Positions 35,059-44,271 of a stretch of 64,000 nt of DNA are shown one piece after another (the first letter of the stretch is position 1; every line of letters begins with the position of its first letter). The DNA lies in contig CABMEV010000003.1 in assembly GCA_902385255.1 (NCBI GenBank), positions 1 through 64,000 of the forward strand, in the 5' to 3' direction. The notes beneath the pieces are model-generated. The model saw only the letters and a list, made by a program, of their open reading frames with translations, made no database searches and was not told the origin of the DNA. Position numbers and translations under genes: made by a program. The DNA is from Candidatus Tiddalikarchaeum anstoanum. GTDB taxonomy: Archaea; Nanobdellota; Nanobdellia; Tiddalikarchaeales; Tiddalikarchaeaceae.

Positions 35059-35141
35059 AATTATTCTAAAAATTATTGGTATATTAAAAGTGTTACCATA
35101 TAATTTATAAGCAGGAATTTTTATTCTATTAAGCGAAAATT

Positions 35142-35699
35142 ATGGTGCTAAATCTGTTAAAACAAGTGTTTAATTATTCATCAAACAGTCCTGAAGTAGT
35201 ATGCGCATTGAGCCCTAAAAATCATCATTTAATCCTTGATTATCTTCCAAGAGGGGAAGGGCTTAGCATTATAAGATTGGATAATCATTCGGACGACTCA
35301 AAGCCTTGTGGAATGTCATGTTTTGCTTTCCCATGCAGTATGTACATGAATGATGTATTCTCAAAATACGCGTACAGCAATGTCTACTGGATTTCCAAGA
35401 ATACTGAATTCGTGTTAAGTGATTATAAAAAGAAGACCAGCTTCAAAACGTTGAATGATATCCTTTCTGAAACTATGAATGCAACTGAAGAAAGAGTAGT
35501 ATTAGACGTGGACCCTGATATAGTATTTGATTACCCAACGACTTTCAGCAAAGGTTCAATGACTAATGAAGAATTAAAATACACTGTTAATTACATCTTA
35601 AAGAATAAAGATGTTCAATTAATATTCTTCGCGGCGCCTAAGGAATTCGCGCAAAAAATGCTTGGTAAAAAGTATAAGTCTTTAGTAGAAACTTCCTAA
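35142..35699 (+). CDS. Possible arginase-like/UPF0489-type protein
   Basis: IIRLDNHSDD, VVLDVDPDIVFDYP and DVQLIFFAAPKEF resemble the metal-binding strands of the arginase-like UPF0489 family, including HH in LSPKNHHLILDYL. The middle has a cysteine-rich patch (PCGMSCFAFPCSM). At 185 residues it is smaller than arginase. The match is by motif order only, so the call is tentative. It converges with the radical SAM gene, two bases apart. Confidence 0.4.
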   Translation: MVLNLLKQVFNYSSNSPEVVCALSPKNHHLILDYLPRGEGLSIIRLDNHSDDSKPCGMSCFAFPCSMYMNDVFSKYAYSNVYWISKNTEFVLSDYKKKTSFKTLNDILSETMNATEERVVLDVDPDIVFDYPTTFSKGSMTNEELKYTVNYILKNKDVQLIFFAAPKEFAQKMLGKKYKSLVETS

Positions 35700-35700
35700 A

Positions 35701-36798
35701 TTAAGGTATTATCTCGCAGCTGTTAAACTCGTCAAAGTCGAAATCCGACACTTTGATGCTTTTATTTTTAATTAATTCCTCAATTAATGGCTTTGCTTTC
35801 TTTAACTCGGACAGGAATACTTTGACATTCTCGCAGACTTTCTTATAACCTTCACCCCAGAGCTTGGTCTTATTGGCGTACAGGCATCGGCCTCCGCACT
35901 CGTCAATGATGCTACAGTTAGTGCACGGGGATGAAAGCTCCACCTTCTTCAGACTTACTGGGTCGCTCCTGAATATGTCACCAACTTTGAACTCTTTAAT
36001 TCCTGCAATTACCGGGCATGCATAGATGTCGCCGTTCGTCGTAATAGCATATTGCGAGTGTCCCGCCCCGCAGCGTAATTTTTTCTTCTCATTCTTTAAC
36101 AAACTCTTAACCACTCCAATGAAAGGATAAATTTTGTAAACTTTGCCGTTTTTCATCTCATTAACCCACCAATTGATGAGTCTTTTTATTTCACGATTAT
36201 ACTTAGCCATCCACTTGCCAAATTTTTTCTCATTATAGTCAGGGAAGAATCCCGCATCTAACTGCCAGTGGACGCTGTCAAATATTGTAAGTAAGTGCTT
36301 GACATCGCGGTACATGTCATTAATCGGAGTCGCAGTCATCCTTGCTAATACTTCCCTTTTGAAGCCTTTAGCCCTAAGCCATTTTACATTCTCAATAATC
36401 GTATCATAAACATTAACTCCTCTGTTGTTATCAGTCACTTCCTTCACCCCGTCTATTGAAAACATCACATTATGCAGCCTGAGAACGTAATCGTCCAAGT
36501 CTCGCAGCAATAAGCCGTTTGTCTGTAGCATGAATCTTGCATTGACGCTGTCCATAACTTCCCTAATCTTGCCGGCTTCAAGCAAAGGCTCTCCTCCGTA
36601 GAAAATAATTGTCGGCTTCTTGTCATTTTCAAAGAATCTTTTCAAATCAGATATGGTGTAATTTATGCTGTCTGGAATCTCGTAGTCTATTTCAAAGTTA
36701 GTGTTAATGCTGTTATCAAAATAATTATCGCACTCTTTGCCGATGCAGTACTTGCATTTTAAATTGCAATTATTCGTAAGTATCAGGAAGAAGTGCAT
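35701..36798 (-). CDS. Radical SAM/SPASM enzyme, AF0577-like putative peptide modifier
   Basis: MHFFLILTNNCNLKCKYC holds the CxxxCxxC cluster (C11, C15, C18), FYGGEPLL the SAM GGE motif. The C-terminal SPASM part has several cysteines: LRCGAGHSQYAITTNGDIYAC and CTNCSIIDECGGRCLYANKTK. This matches the family of putative peptide-modifying enzymes named after Archaeoglobus AF0577. No short precursor peptide is obvious next to it. Its substrate is unknown. The 365 residues are complete. Confidence 0.8.
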   Translation of the reverse strand: MHFFLILTNNCNLKCKYCIGKECDNYFDNSINTNFEIDYEIPDSINYTISDLKRFFENDKKPTIIFYGGEPLLEAGKIREVMDSVNARFMLQTNGLLLRDLDDYVLRLHNVMFSIDGVKEVTDNNRGVNVYDTIIENVKWLRAKGFKREVLARMTATPINDMYRDVKHLLTIFDSVHWQLDAGFFPDYNEKKFGKWMAKYNREIKRLINWWVNEMKNGKVYKIYPFIGVVKSLLKNEKKKLRCGAGHSQYAITTNGDIYACPVIAGIKEFKVGDIFRSDPVSLKKVELSSPCTNCSIIDECGGRCLYANKTKLWGEGYKKVCENVKVFLSELKKAKPLIEELIKNKSIKVSDFDFDEFNSCEIIP

Positions 36799-36892
36799 AA
36801 TTCTAACCTGAAGGAGAGACTTCTTTAAAACTTTTTTGTCACTTTATAGTGTTACTAATACTATTTATTTTAAGCCCTAATACAATTATAGT

Positions 36893-37309
36893 ATGGCTGA
36901 TGATAAGGCAACTAAATTCAGCAGCGGCTTCTGCCGCAGATTATTAACACTAGTTAACAAAGAGTTCGGGAACACTTTAACATCGCTTCTTTCAATGGCA
37001 GGCGCTGACTACGCAGGCGAATTGAACGGCAAATACCAAGGCAAAGATTTAGACTTTAAACTAAACAAGTTCGTCGAAGTGATGAAGTCGTACGACGTTA
37101 ACGTTAAAGTTTCACGTTACGACAAGAACGGCAGCGAAGTAGTGGAATTAGTCTGCGAAAACTGCGTGTTCGATTCGTTAGGGCTTGAAGATGTCAATTT
37201 CTGCTCTTACTCTGAGTCATTCTTAAGAAAGTACGCGGAAGCTAAAAGAATTGAGAGAATAAAAAGGGAAGGCGGAAATTCAGGCTGCACTTATATTATC
37301 ACAATCTAA
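36893..37309 (+). CDS. Hypothetical cysteine-containing protein, 138 residues
   Basis: The protein has a helical N-terminal half and a C-terminal part with CENCVF, FCSYSESFLRKYAEA and GCTYIITI. The spacing of cysteines and the final C-x-Y-x-I recall V4R-type or related small-ligand/metal domains, but the likeness is weak. It is divergent from the radical SAM gene by 94 bases and its 3' end overlaps that of ileS by four bases. Confidence 0.5.
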   Translation: MADDKATKFSSGFCRRLLTLVNKEFGNTLTSLLSMAGADYAGELNGKYQGKDLDFKLNKFVEVMKSYDVNVKVSRYDKNGSEVVELVCENCVFDSLGLEDVNFCSYSESFLRKYAEAKRIERIKREGGNSGCTYIITI

Positions 37310-40146
37310 ACTTTCTTTATTGTGAACTTTACACTTTTGCCGTTAATCGAAACTTCCTTGGCATCAATTCCTTTCGGAAGCTTGACTTCTCCCTTGTCTG
37401 CCTGAACTGACTTTAACACGTCAATTTTGTACTCGTTGAAAGCGTCCATTATTTCCTTATCACTAGTCTCCAAGTATAATACGACGCGGTCTTTTATTGT
37501 CAGTTTCAGTTCTTTTCTGTAATCATTAATCCTGCGAATAAGCTCTCTCGCGTAACCTTCCTTTACCAGTTCAGGTGTTAACTTAGTGTCAAGTTCAACT
37601 TCTATTTCTTTGCCTTTAATGAAGCTGACTTTTTTAACATTCAACTCGTCTTTTATCAGCTCTAAATAATCATCTTTGAATTCGCATCCTGTAATCTTCA
37701 CTTCTCTTAATGCCTGCCTTATTGGTATCTTAACTTCATCCCTCTTGTCTAAAGCCTTGCTGACAACGCTTCTTAACTGAGTCATTGCAGAGTTTAACGT
37801 CTCATCTATCAGTTTATTGTCAAATTTCGGCCAAGAATCCAAGTGGACGGATAATGATAGTTTCTTGTCAGACTTCCGTAAGTCCTGGTATACTTCTTCA
37901 GCAACGAAAGGAGTGATTGGCGCAAGCATCTTGACTAAGTTGTAGATAACGTAGCCTAATGTCTTTACAGCGAGAGTTCTTTCCTTCTTGTCGTCGCTTT
38001 TGAACCTGTCACGGCTTCTTCTAACATACCACGTTGATAAGTCATCTATGAATCCCATGAAGTCAGAGCATGTGGATACGGTGTCGTAATTGTCAAGATT
38101 ATTCGTTACGCTTTTCATTAACAAGTTCAGCCTGCTTATTATCCACTTGTCAAGTATGTTCTTTGAAGTGTTATCGTTTAACTCGTTGTTCCCTTCGTTG
38201 AATAATTTGTAAAAGTTTGAGACGTTCTTCACTAATAACACAACTTTCTTGTAAACGTTGTCAAGGTTTTTCTCGCTGAAGTTTATATCCTGGGCAGCCA
38301 TGACGGGGTTGCTCATTAAGTAGAATCTTAACGCGTCTGCTCCGAACTTGTCAAATATTAAGTTAGGGTCTGGGAAGTTCTTCTTGCTTTTGCTCATCTT
38401 AGTCCCGTCCTCTGCGAGGATGTTCCCGGTGACGACTACGTGTTTGAAAGGCGCCTTATCCATTAATAATACGCCGATAACGTGCATGTAGTAAAACCAA
38501 GCCCTGACTTGTCCTACGTACTCTGATACGAAGTCTGCAGGGAAGTTAGTTTTGAAATAATCTTTGTTCTCGAAAGGGTAATGCTTGGCTGCGTAAGGCA
38601 TGGCGCCGCTTTCGAACCAGCAGTCTATGACTTCAGGAGTCCTGTTCATCCTGCCTTTGCAATCGCATTTTAAGTGAATATTATCCATTGTGTCCTTGTG
38701 CAGGTCGACGTTGTCTGGCACTTTCTCTATTGCTTTCTCCTGCAGTTCTTTCACGCTTCCTATAACAGTTATCTTATTGCATTTCCCGCACTTCCATACT
38801 GGTATCGCTGTTGCCCAGAATCGGTTTCTTGAAATAGTCCAGTCAGGAGCAGTGTCTAGTATGTAATTGAATCTTCCTTCTTTGATGTTTGAAGGGTGCC
38901 AGTTTATCTCCTCACTGTCCTTCTTTATTTTATCCTTCATTTTCTGGATATTCACGAAGTAAGAGTTTACTGCGTTGTATATGAGCGGAGTGCTGCATCT
39001 GTAGCAGAAAGGGTAACTGTGCGTGTGATTTTCAGCTTCGAATAATATTCCCCTCTTATCCAAGTCTTTTATGACTTCAGGGTCTACGTTCTTGAACCAT
39101 AATCCAATCCAATCTTTCGGGCCTTTCGCTAATTTTCCATTAACGCCTATGTGCTGGATGCGCGCCAAGTCATACTTCTTAATCATGTTAAAGTCGAACT
39201 CGCCGTAAAGCGCTAAGTGTACGACTCCAGTACCATCTTCAGCTGTGACTTCGTTTCCGCCGTCCACTACGACGTATGCTTTCTTGTCAACAGGCATTGG
39301 GTAAAGAGGTTCGTATTCTTTGCCGACTAATTTTTTACCCTTAAACTCCTCTATTATTTCATCATTAGTGTAATTTTTCAGGCGCTCCTTTGCGAGTATT
39401 AAATAATCCTTTCCTCTTTTTAGTTTCACGTAAGTAATTTCAGGATTAACTGCTAGTGCTACGTTGCCAATCAGCGTCCATGGCGTGGTAGTCCAGGCAA
39501 GTATGTAAGTGTTCTTCTCGTCTTTCAGCTTGAATTTAACAGTTGCAGTCTTCTCTGTCACGTCCTTGTAATTTCCTGCATCCATTTCTATCTCCGCTTT
39601 TGAAAGTGGCGTTTCGCAGCGAGGACAATACATTAGTATCTTCTTGTCTTCGTAGATGTAATCTTTTTCGTAGAAATTCTTGAATATGTACCATATCGTT
39701 TCCATGTAAGTGTTGTCCATTGTCTTGTAAGAGTTGTCAAAGTCTATCCACTTGCCCATTCGTCTTACTGTCTTCTTCCACTCCCCTGCGAAGAATAACA
39801 CTTTGCTTCTGCAGAAGTTGTTGAATTTTGATATGCCCATCTCCTCTATCGCTTTCTTCTCCTTTATGCCTAATTCTTTCTCTGCGATGTTCTCAATTGG
39901 TAATCCGTGGCAATCCCATCCCCATACTCTGGAGCACCTGTAACCTTTCATAGTCCAGTAACGAGGGAATAAGTCCTTGCTTGTTAATCCGAGAATGTGA
40001 CCATAATGGGGTGTTCCTGTAGCGAATGGAGGTCCGTCGTAGAATATGTACTGCTTGCTTTTCGGCCTCTCATCTACTGATTTCTCAAATATTTTATTAT
40101 CCTCCCAAAATTTGGCAATAATTTCCTCTTCACTTTTAATATCCAT
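37306..40146 (-). CDS. ileS: Isoleucyl-tRNA synthetase
   Basis: The class I signature appears as PFATGTPHYGHILGL (HIGH as HYGH) and KMSKSKKNFPDP (KMSKS). The editing domain includes AWTTTPWTLIGNVALAV, the tRNA synthetase core GWDCHGLPIE and the zinc-type CGKC ligands, and the C-terminal anticodon-binding part is complete to residue 946. It charges tRNA-Ile. The length is ordinary for archaeal/eukaryotic-type IleRS. Nothing is disrupted. Confidence 0.97.
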   Translation of the reverse strand: MDIKSEEEIIAKFWEDNKIFEKSVDERPKSKQYIFYDGPPFATGTPHYGHILGLTSKDLFPRYWTMKGYRCSRVWGWDCHGLPIENIAEKELGIKEKKAIEEMGISKFNNFCRSKVLFFAGEWKKTVRRMGKWIDFDNSYKTMDNTYMETIWYIFKNFYEKDYIYEDKKILMYCPRCETPLSKAEIEMDAGNYKDVTEKTATVKFKLKDEKNTYILAWTTTPWTLIGNVALAVNPEITYVKLKRGKDYLILAKERLKNYTNDEIIEEFKGKKLVGKEYEPLYPMPVDKKAYVVVDGGNEVTAEDGTGVVHLALYGEFDFNMIKKYDLARIQHIGVNGKLAKGPKDWIGLWFKNVDPEVIKDLDKRGILFEAENHTHSYPFCYRCSTPLIYNAVNSYFVNIQKMKDKIKKDSEEINWHPSNIKEGRFNYILDTAPDWTISRNRFWATAIPVWKCGKCNKITVIGSVKELQEKAIEKVPDNVDLHKDTMDNIHLKCDCKGRMNRTPEVIDCWFESGAMPYAAKHYPFENKDYFKTNFPADFVSEYVGQVRAWFYYMHVIGVLLMDKAPFKHVVVTGNILAEDGTKMSKSKKNFPDPNLIFDKFGADALRFYLMSNPVMAAQDINFSEKNLDNVYKKVVLLVKNVSNFYKLFNEGNNELNDNTSKNILDKWIISRLNLLMKSVTNNLDNYDTVSTCSDFMGFIDDLSTWYVRRSRDRFKSDDKKERTLAVKTLGYVIYNLVKMLAPITPFVAEEVYQDLRKSDKKLSLSVHLDSWPKFDNKLIDETLNSAMTQLRSVVSKALDKRDEVKIPIRQALREVKITGCEFKDDYLELIKDELNVKKVSFIKGKEIEVELDTKLTPELVKEGYARELIRRINDYRKELKLTIKDRVVLYLETSDKEIMDAFNEYKIDVLKSVQADKGEVKLPKGIDAKEVSINGKSVKFTIKKV

Positions 40147-40223
40147 ATCTTAAAAATACTAGAATTCAGGGCTTAAATAGGTTACTTTTATAATTATTGC
40201 AATACTAATTTAAATCCGAGATT

Positions 40224-40895
40224 ATGGCTTATCCTGATTCGTGGAATTGTCCGTACTGCGGTGAATTTAACAGGTTCAGCGAGAAGTGCGAGAAATGCAG
40301 TTTTCCAAAGCTGTGGCACTGCCCTCATTGCGGCACAATAATTACTGAAAACACTAAGTGTCCAAACTGCGGCTTGGATGTTAACAATCCTAAAAAAGTC
40401 CAGTCAATGACTGCAGATACGAAGAAAAGCATCAAGAATACGCTGATAGCAGTAAGTGTAGTATTCTACGTTTTAGTAATACTAGGTGTAGTTTTCTATT
40501 TCAATATTGAGGATAAGGTGACGTTCTCAGGCAACTTGTTTTTAAACAACACGTTCACTGTTTACTTAACATCGCTTTTTCAGGCGAGCAGCGTAAAAGT
40601 ATCAGTCACTACACCTCTTGGTTTCACTACTAATTATACAGCAGTATTTAACACGGCCAATAATAAGTGGTACGTGTCTAACCTTACCGCTTCAGAGTAT
40701 GGTTATTGGAATTTCATCTTTGAAAAGACGGGAACTCCTTTCATGAACATAGTTGAAAAATCAGTCTTTATCGGAAGGGAGTGCGCAGTTGACGCTGACT
40801 GCATGGACGCGGAGAAAGTATGCCAGTCAGGAGTCTGCGTCAAGAAAACACCAGGGCCGTTTGACTTCTTAACAGAGGCTGGAATAATCAAATAG
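40224..40895 (+). CDS. Double zinc-ribbon membrane protein
   Basis: The N-terminus has two to three zinc-knuckle pairs: CPYCGEFNRFSEKCEKC, then CPHCGTIITENTKCPNC (residues 9-54). One membrane helix follows (NTLIAVSVVFYVLVILGVVF), then a beta-rich extracellular part ending in a Cys-rich segment (ECAVDADCMDAEKVCQSGVC). The zinc ribbons would be cytoplasmic and the other end outside. Function is unknown. Confidence 0.7.
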   Translation: MAYPDSWNCPYCGEFNRFSEKCEKCSFPKLWHCPHCGTIITENTKCPNCGLDVNNPKKVQSMTADTKKSIKNTLIAVSVVFYVLVILGVVFYFNIEDKVTFSGNLFLNNTFTVYLTSLFQASSVKVSVTTPLGFTTNYTAVFNTANNKWYVSNLTASEYGYWNFIFEKTGTPFMNIVEKSVFIGRECAVDADCMDAEKVCQSGVCVKKTPGPFDFLTEAGIIK

Positions 40896-40937
40896 AAATG
40901 TTTATAATAAACATATTTTTTCTTTTAAACTTTGAAA

Positions 40938-41648
40938 ATGACTGATAAAATAATAGGTATAGTATTTTTTGACAGCATAACTAACTTATTGACAATGCCA
41001 GAATATCATGATGTTATTACTGACATAATAATAACTTGTTCAAATGTAAATTATGCAAACGGGATGAGGGTGTTATATCCGAGTGATAAGAAGGGAGTGC
41101 TGACTTGTCTTTTAGGTACGAATTATTCAACTGCGGAATTAAAACCTTTAAATGATGTTACTAAAAAATTGTTAAACCCTAAAGGGCGTATTTACACTAC
41201 TCAGTTCGGCTTTTATATAAGTCATAAAACTGACTGGAAGACTTTGGAGCAGGCTTACATTGATTACGTATTTGAAAACAAGGAGAATCCGTTGATAAAA
41301 AACTCTGAAGATAAATTATTCTTAAGCGTATGGATGTATAATAAAATTGAAAGTATGAAGAAAGTAAAGAATCTTGAAATTGAGCTTAAGAAAAAAGAGG
41401 AACGTGATAGAATAGCATCAATTAAAGCTCCTGTGCGAAAAGGTTACAAGTTTGAAGATTACATCCAGAGAGTAGAAGACTCGCATAATATTACTGACTT
41501 TGAACAAAAAGTAATTGACGACGAACCTGAAATATTTGAAGAAGAGATAGAAGAATCAAAGCCTAAAAATAACCGTTTTTGCGGCACTAATTACGACTCT
41601 TTCGTTCAGAAATTAAGCACCAAGAAAAATGTTGAAAGAGATTATTAG
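40938..41648 (+). CDS. Hypothetical protein, 236 residues
   Basis: I start at the ATG at 40938, which follows a TATA-like TTTATAAT by 29 bases; the frame extends two codons further to a TTG. The first 120 residues look alpha/beta (IIGIVFFDSITNLL, GMRVLYPSDKKGVLTCLLGT); then a charged helix and an acidic region (EPEIFEEEIEESKPK). No family is recognised. It converges with pcn, overlapping by four bases. Confidence 0.5.
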   Translation: MTDKIIGIVFFDSITNLLTMPEYHDVITDIIITCSNVNYANGMRVLYPSDKKGVLTCLLGTNYSTAELKPLNDVTKKLLNPKGRIYTTQFGFYISHKTDWKTLEQAYIDYVFENKENPLIKNSEDKLFLSVWMYNKIESMKKVKNLEIELKKKEERDRIASIKAPVRKGYKFEDYIQRVEDSHNITDFEQKVIDDEPEIFEEEIEESKPKNNRFCGTNYDSFVQKLSTKKNVERDY

Positions 41649-42394
41649 TCATTGTCGACTCTTGGCGCTAATATGAATGTGAGTGATAATTTATCCTTTG
41701 CCCTGTACTCAACTTCTAACAAATAATTAGTCTTAAACTGCAGTTTAGTGACTTCTGCAACTTTGTCCCCGCGGATTACTTTCTCCAAGTACTCAAGCGA
41801 GTACTTTGACACTTGCTCTTCCTTGAAAGTCAGGCTTTTTAATGAAGGCGAATCCTTGGTCAATTCGTGCTTGACGTTGTTCAAGTCTCCTGTTGCAGTA
41901 ATAGTGAAACTCTGTGGCGACGCCTTGAATGTTGCGCAGTCGCTTACCATCTGGCAGTCTTTCACAGCTTCATGCATTACGTCATTGTCTATTACTACTT
42001 CTCCCACGAATTCAGGAATAGGTACTTTCTGCTCCTTGTCAGGATTCTCCAATAATGACACTACAAAATTTCTCTTGATGTTGCCTGTCATTGCAACTTT
42101 CAAGTTTCCCTTGTCGCTCTGAAGTTCTATTATGACTTTATCGCTCTGTTTTGCGCGCTTTAACACTTCGAGAAAATAATCCAGGTTAAGAGTTATCTTG
42201 ACAGGGCTTGAAACTTCGTACTGCGTGAAGCAGGTGGGCAGCATCTGTAATACTGTCATTGCGACAACAGCCGGGTCGATTGCTTTAAGTATTAAACCAG
42301 AAGGCGAGAATTCAAAAGTAGCTTCGGTGACTAATCCTGAAATAGCGTCTAAACTATCCCTGAGTAAACTGACATTGTCCATTACGATTTTCAC
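41645..42394 (-). CDS. pcn: DNA sliding clamp PCNA
   Basis: The sequence is a full-length PCNA of 249 residues: VSLLRDSLDAISGLVTEATF and SGLILKAIDPAVVAMTVLQM, and the C-terminal LLEVEYRAKDKLSLTFILAP. It forms the ring that tethers replicative polymerases and other enzymes to DNA. The start is a GTG at the complement of 42392-42394; GGGGGT eight bases before it serves as Shine-Dalgarno. It lies downstream of rpoL-tfs on the same strand, a grouping also known in other archaea. Confidence 0.95.
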   Translation of the reverse strand: MKIVMDNVSLLRDSLDAISGLVTEATFEFSPSGLILKAIDPAVVAMTVLQMLPTCFTQYEVSSPVKITLNLDYFLEVLKRAKQSDKVIIELQSDKGNLKVAMTGNIKRNFVVSLLENPDKEQKVPIPEFVGEVVIDNDVMHEAVKDCQMVSDCATFKASPQSFTITATGDLNNVKHELTKDSPSLKSLTFKEEQVSKYSLEYLEKVIRGDKVAEVTKLQFKTNYLLEVEYRAKDKLSLTFILAPRVDND

Positions 42395-42400
42395 AAAAAT

Positions 42401-42414
42401 ATACCCCCTTAAAT
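42401..42414 (-). promoter_or_regulatory. Leader element before pcn, shared with the thermosome
   Basis: The minus strand reads ATTTAAGGGGGTAT here. The same 14 bases occur at 46388-46401 in front of the thermosome gene. The GGGGGT part can pair with the 16S rRNA 3' end and so act as a ribosome site. The extra AT-rich flank makes the identity longer than that alone needs. Confidence 0.45.
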
Positions 42415-42461
42415 ATAGTTATCTTAGGTGCTTCAAGGTTTAAAAAATTTTGTCACTTACT

Positions 42462-42656
42462 TTATTGCACTTTAAGGAAGAACAAATACTTCAAAAACTT
42501 CTTGAACTTATCAACAAGCCCTGTTCCGAACTGAAGGAAACTATACCTTACAGCATGAAATAAGTGGCATACTAAGAAGCCTATCGCGAATATTAAACCA
42601 AATGTTAATGGGTCGCTTGACGCCAGGTTAAGTGCTGCATCCCAAATTTGAGCCAT
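42462..42656 (-). CDS. Small membrane protein, 64 residues
   Basis: One clear membrane helix is present (LTFGLIFAIGFLVCHLFHAV), with an amphipathic basic C-terminal part (LVDKFKKFLKYLFFLKVQ). It is on the same strand as pcn and the tfs group. No known family. Confidence 0.45.
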   Translation of the reverse strand: MAQIWDAALNLASSDPLTFGLIFAIGFLVCHLFHAVRYSFLQFGTGLVDKFKKFLKYLFFLKVQ

Positions 42657-42697
42657 AAGGTTTTATTAATGCTTTAATCTTTTATTAACTTTTTCAC

Positions 42698-43075
42698 TTA
42701 GTTTTTGAGGAGTGACAAGTACTTATTATAATACTCAGCGTTTAACCCTGTAAAATTCTGGACAACTTCGCCGCGAAGCTCAAAACCATTGTCAAAACTC
42801 ATCACTATACCAATAACCCTAACTATCTCTCCCAGTTTCAATTTTTTCAACTGGTCGTCATTGTTTAATAACACGCTTATTTTCTTGTCGCCGTCATCAA
42901 GCGTGAAGAACAAACTTTTCATATCTATATCGATTATGCTGCCAACTACAGCAATCCGTAAATCCGTCTCCTTGTTAATCTGGGATATCTTGCGGGTTAC
43001 TGCAACAGCCCTTTTCTTAATCTCTTTAGTTTCCGTTACTCCCTCTTCATAAGGGGTGTGGCTGTCTTCAATCAT
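42698..43075 (-). CDS. OB-fold nucleic-acid-binding protein (RPA-like)
   Basis: The ATG complementary to 43073-43075 (MIEDSHTPYEEG) overlaps the tfs stop by eight bases; the longer frame would run inside tfs. The 125-residue product has an OB-fold pattern: LRIAVVGSIIDIDMKSLFFT, DDGDKKISVLL, LKLGEIVRVIGIVM and GFELRGEVVQNF. Such folds bind single-stranded DNA or RNA. Given the company of pcn and tfs, a replication or transcription factor is likely, but the family is not certain. Confidence 0.65.
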   Translation of the reverse strand: MIEDSHTPYEEGVTETKEIKKRAVAVTRKISQINKETDLRIAVVGSIIDIDMKSLFFTLDDGDKKISVLLNNDDQLKKLKLGEIVRVIGIVMSFDNGFELRGEVVQNFTGLNAEYYNKYLSLLKN

Positions 43076-43385
43076 ACTCTCTCCAAGTGTGCTCACACTT
43101 GGTGCACCTGAAAAACTTCGTCTCAGGCTCATCAGCAGCACGAGTTTGTATCTGCCAGTAATAAGCCATATGGTTGCCGCACTTCGGACACTTTTGCCTT
43201 ACTGAAGGCAGAGTATCATCCTGTTTCTTGTCAACGAAGTATAACCTTTCCTTCCTGTCTTTCACGCTGACGATTTTTAAGTCCTTACTGCGACTGCTTG
43301 TTCCGCACTTTCTGCAAACGAACTTTACTTTTCCATTGTCATCCTTTTCAGGTATTAAGAGACTATTACATTTCTTACAGAACAT
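43068..43385 (-). CDS. tfs: Transcription factor S (TFS)
   Basis: The N-terminal zinc ribbon is MFCKKCNSLLIPEKDD...CRKCG and the C-terminal ribbon CPKCGNHMAYYWQIQTRAADE with FRCTKC. The acidic tip is RAADEPET, close to the canonical RSADEPET that inserts into RNA polymerase to trigger transcript cleavage. The family rescues backtracked polymerase. At 105 residues it is complete. It sits downstream of rpoL and the signal peptidase on the same strand. Confidence 0.93.
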   Translation of the reverse strand: MFCKKCNSLLIPEKDDNGKVKFVCRKCGTSSRSKDLKIVSVKDRKERLYFVDKKQDDTLPSVRQKCPKCGNHMAYYWQIQTRAADEPETKFFRCTKCEHTWREYD

Positions 43386-43421
43386 TCTTTTTAAGATGAA
43401 TTACAAACATTATAAATTTAT

Positions 43422-43964
43422 CTAAATTCCAGTAATCTTATATAATAACCATCTTGGAATTCCAAGGAAACCTATCTTGAAAACAGGCTCCCCAATTATG
43501 TTGCTCACGTTGTACTCGAAGAACAAACTCCTGTCATTATTATCACCTTTTGTTATTATAACAGGATTAGTCTCTACAATCCTGTGAATCACTTTGTTTC
43601 CAAACTCCTGGCTGTAATATATTATTACGTCGCCAACTTTGTAAGACTCGACATTCTTCACGAATAATACATCGCCTATGTATAATCCGTCGCTGTAAGG
43701 GAAACTTTCTATCCCGCTCCTGTTATAACCCAAGTCTTCAAAGTAAGGGTAGAAATAAGTATTCTCATTGCCTGAGTGCTCCATGCTGGAACTCATAACT
43801 GCAACAACATCGCTAAGCCCCGTGGCGTATAAGAATGTAGGGAAGGCTACGAATCTGAAGACTAAGTAAGTGAATATTATGAAGAATACGTAGCTTATTA
43901 AGCTCTCCTCCTCCCAGTAGAAGTGCCAGAACTTCTTTAAGAATTTGCCAGGTTTAAATTTCAT
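43422..43964 (-). CDS. Signal peptidase I, archaeal/ER type
   Basis: One N-terminal membrane helix precedes the S26 catalytic core: VVAVMSSSMEHSG carries the nucleophilic Ser, KVGDVIIYYSQ and GNKVIHRIVE the catalytic His of the archaeal/eukaryotic type, and IITKGDNN the conserved Asp region. The enzyme cleaves signal peptides on the outer face of the membrane. A C-terminal hydrophobic segment (FLGIPRWLLYKITGI) may be a second anchor. It overlaps rpoL by four bases. Confidence 0.88.
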   Translation of the reverse strand: MKFKPGKFLKKFWHFYWEEESLISYVFFIIFTYLVFRFVAFPTFLYATGLSDVVAVMSSSMEHSGNENTYFYPYFEDLGYNRSGIESFPYSDGLYIGDVLFVKNVESYKVGDVIIYYSQEFGNKVIHRIVETNPVIITKGDNNDRSLFFEYNVSNIIGEPVFKIGFLGIPRWLLYKITGI

Positions 43965-44215
43965 AACATTAATGATTTAAGCTCTTCCTGCAACTCTTTA
44001 ACAGCTTCTTTCAGAACAGTTTTAGGATTCTCCCCTTTTGTTCTTATAATAAGCGTGCTGTCATTAATTAAAGGGTGCGGTTTGTTATAACCTGCAAAAG
44101 TCACTTTCTTATTGTCCAATAATTTTCTTTTAATAAGATTAAGTATTGTATGGGCGTCCTCGTCGAATTTAACCTCTAAAAACTCATCATCACTTTTAAC
44201 AACTTCAACTTTCAT
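43961..44215 (-). CDS. rpoL: RNA polymerase subunit L
   Basis: The 84-residue protein has the Rpo11/RpoL pattern: LEVKFDEDAHTILNLIKRKL, then VTFAGYNKPHPLINDSTL with the conserved HP, and a C-terminal helix. It forms a heterodimer with RpoD in polymerase assembly. It is the first gene of a run rpoL, signal peptidase, tfs, OB-fold, small membrane protein, pcn on the minus strand. Confidence 0.93.
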   Translation of the reverse strand: MKVEVVKSDDEFLEVKFDEDAHTILNLIKRKLLDNKKVTFAGYNKPHPLINDSTLIIRTKGENPKTVLKEAVKELQEELKSLML

Positions 44216-44271
44216 AGGAAATAAGTAATTACAAACATTTTTTAAATCTTTTCATACTAAATTCTATTATA

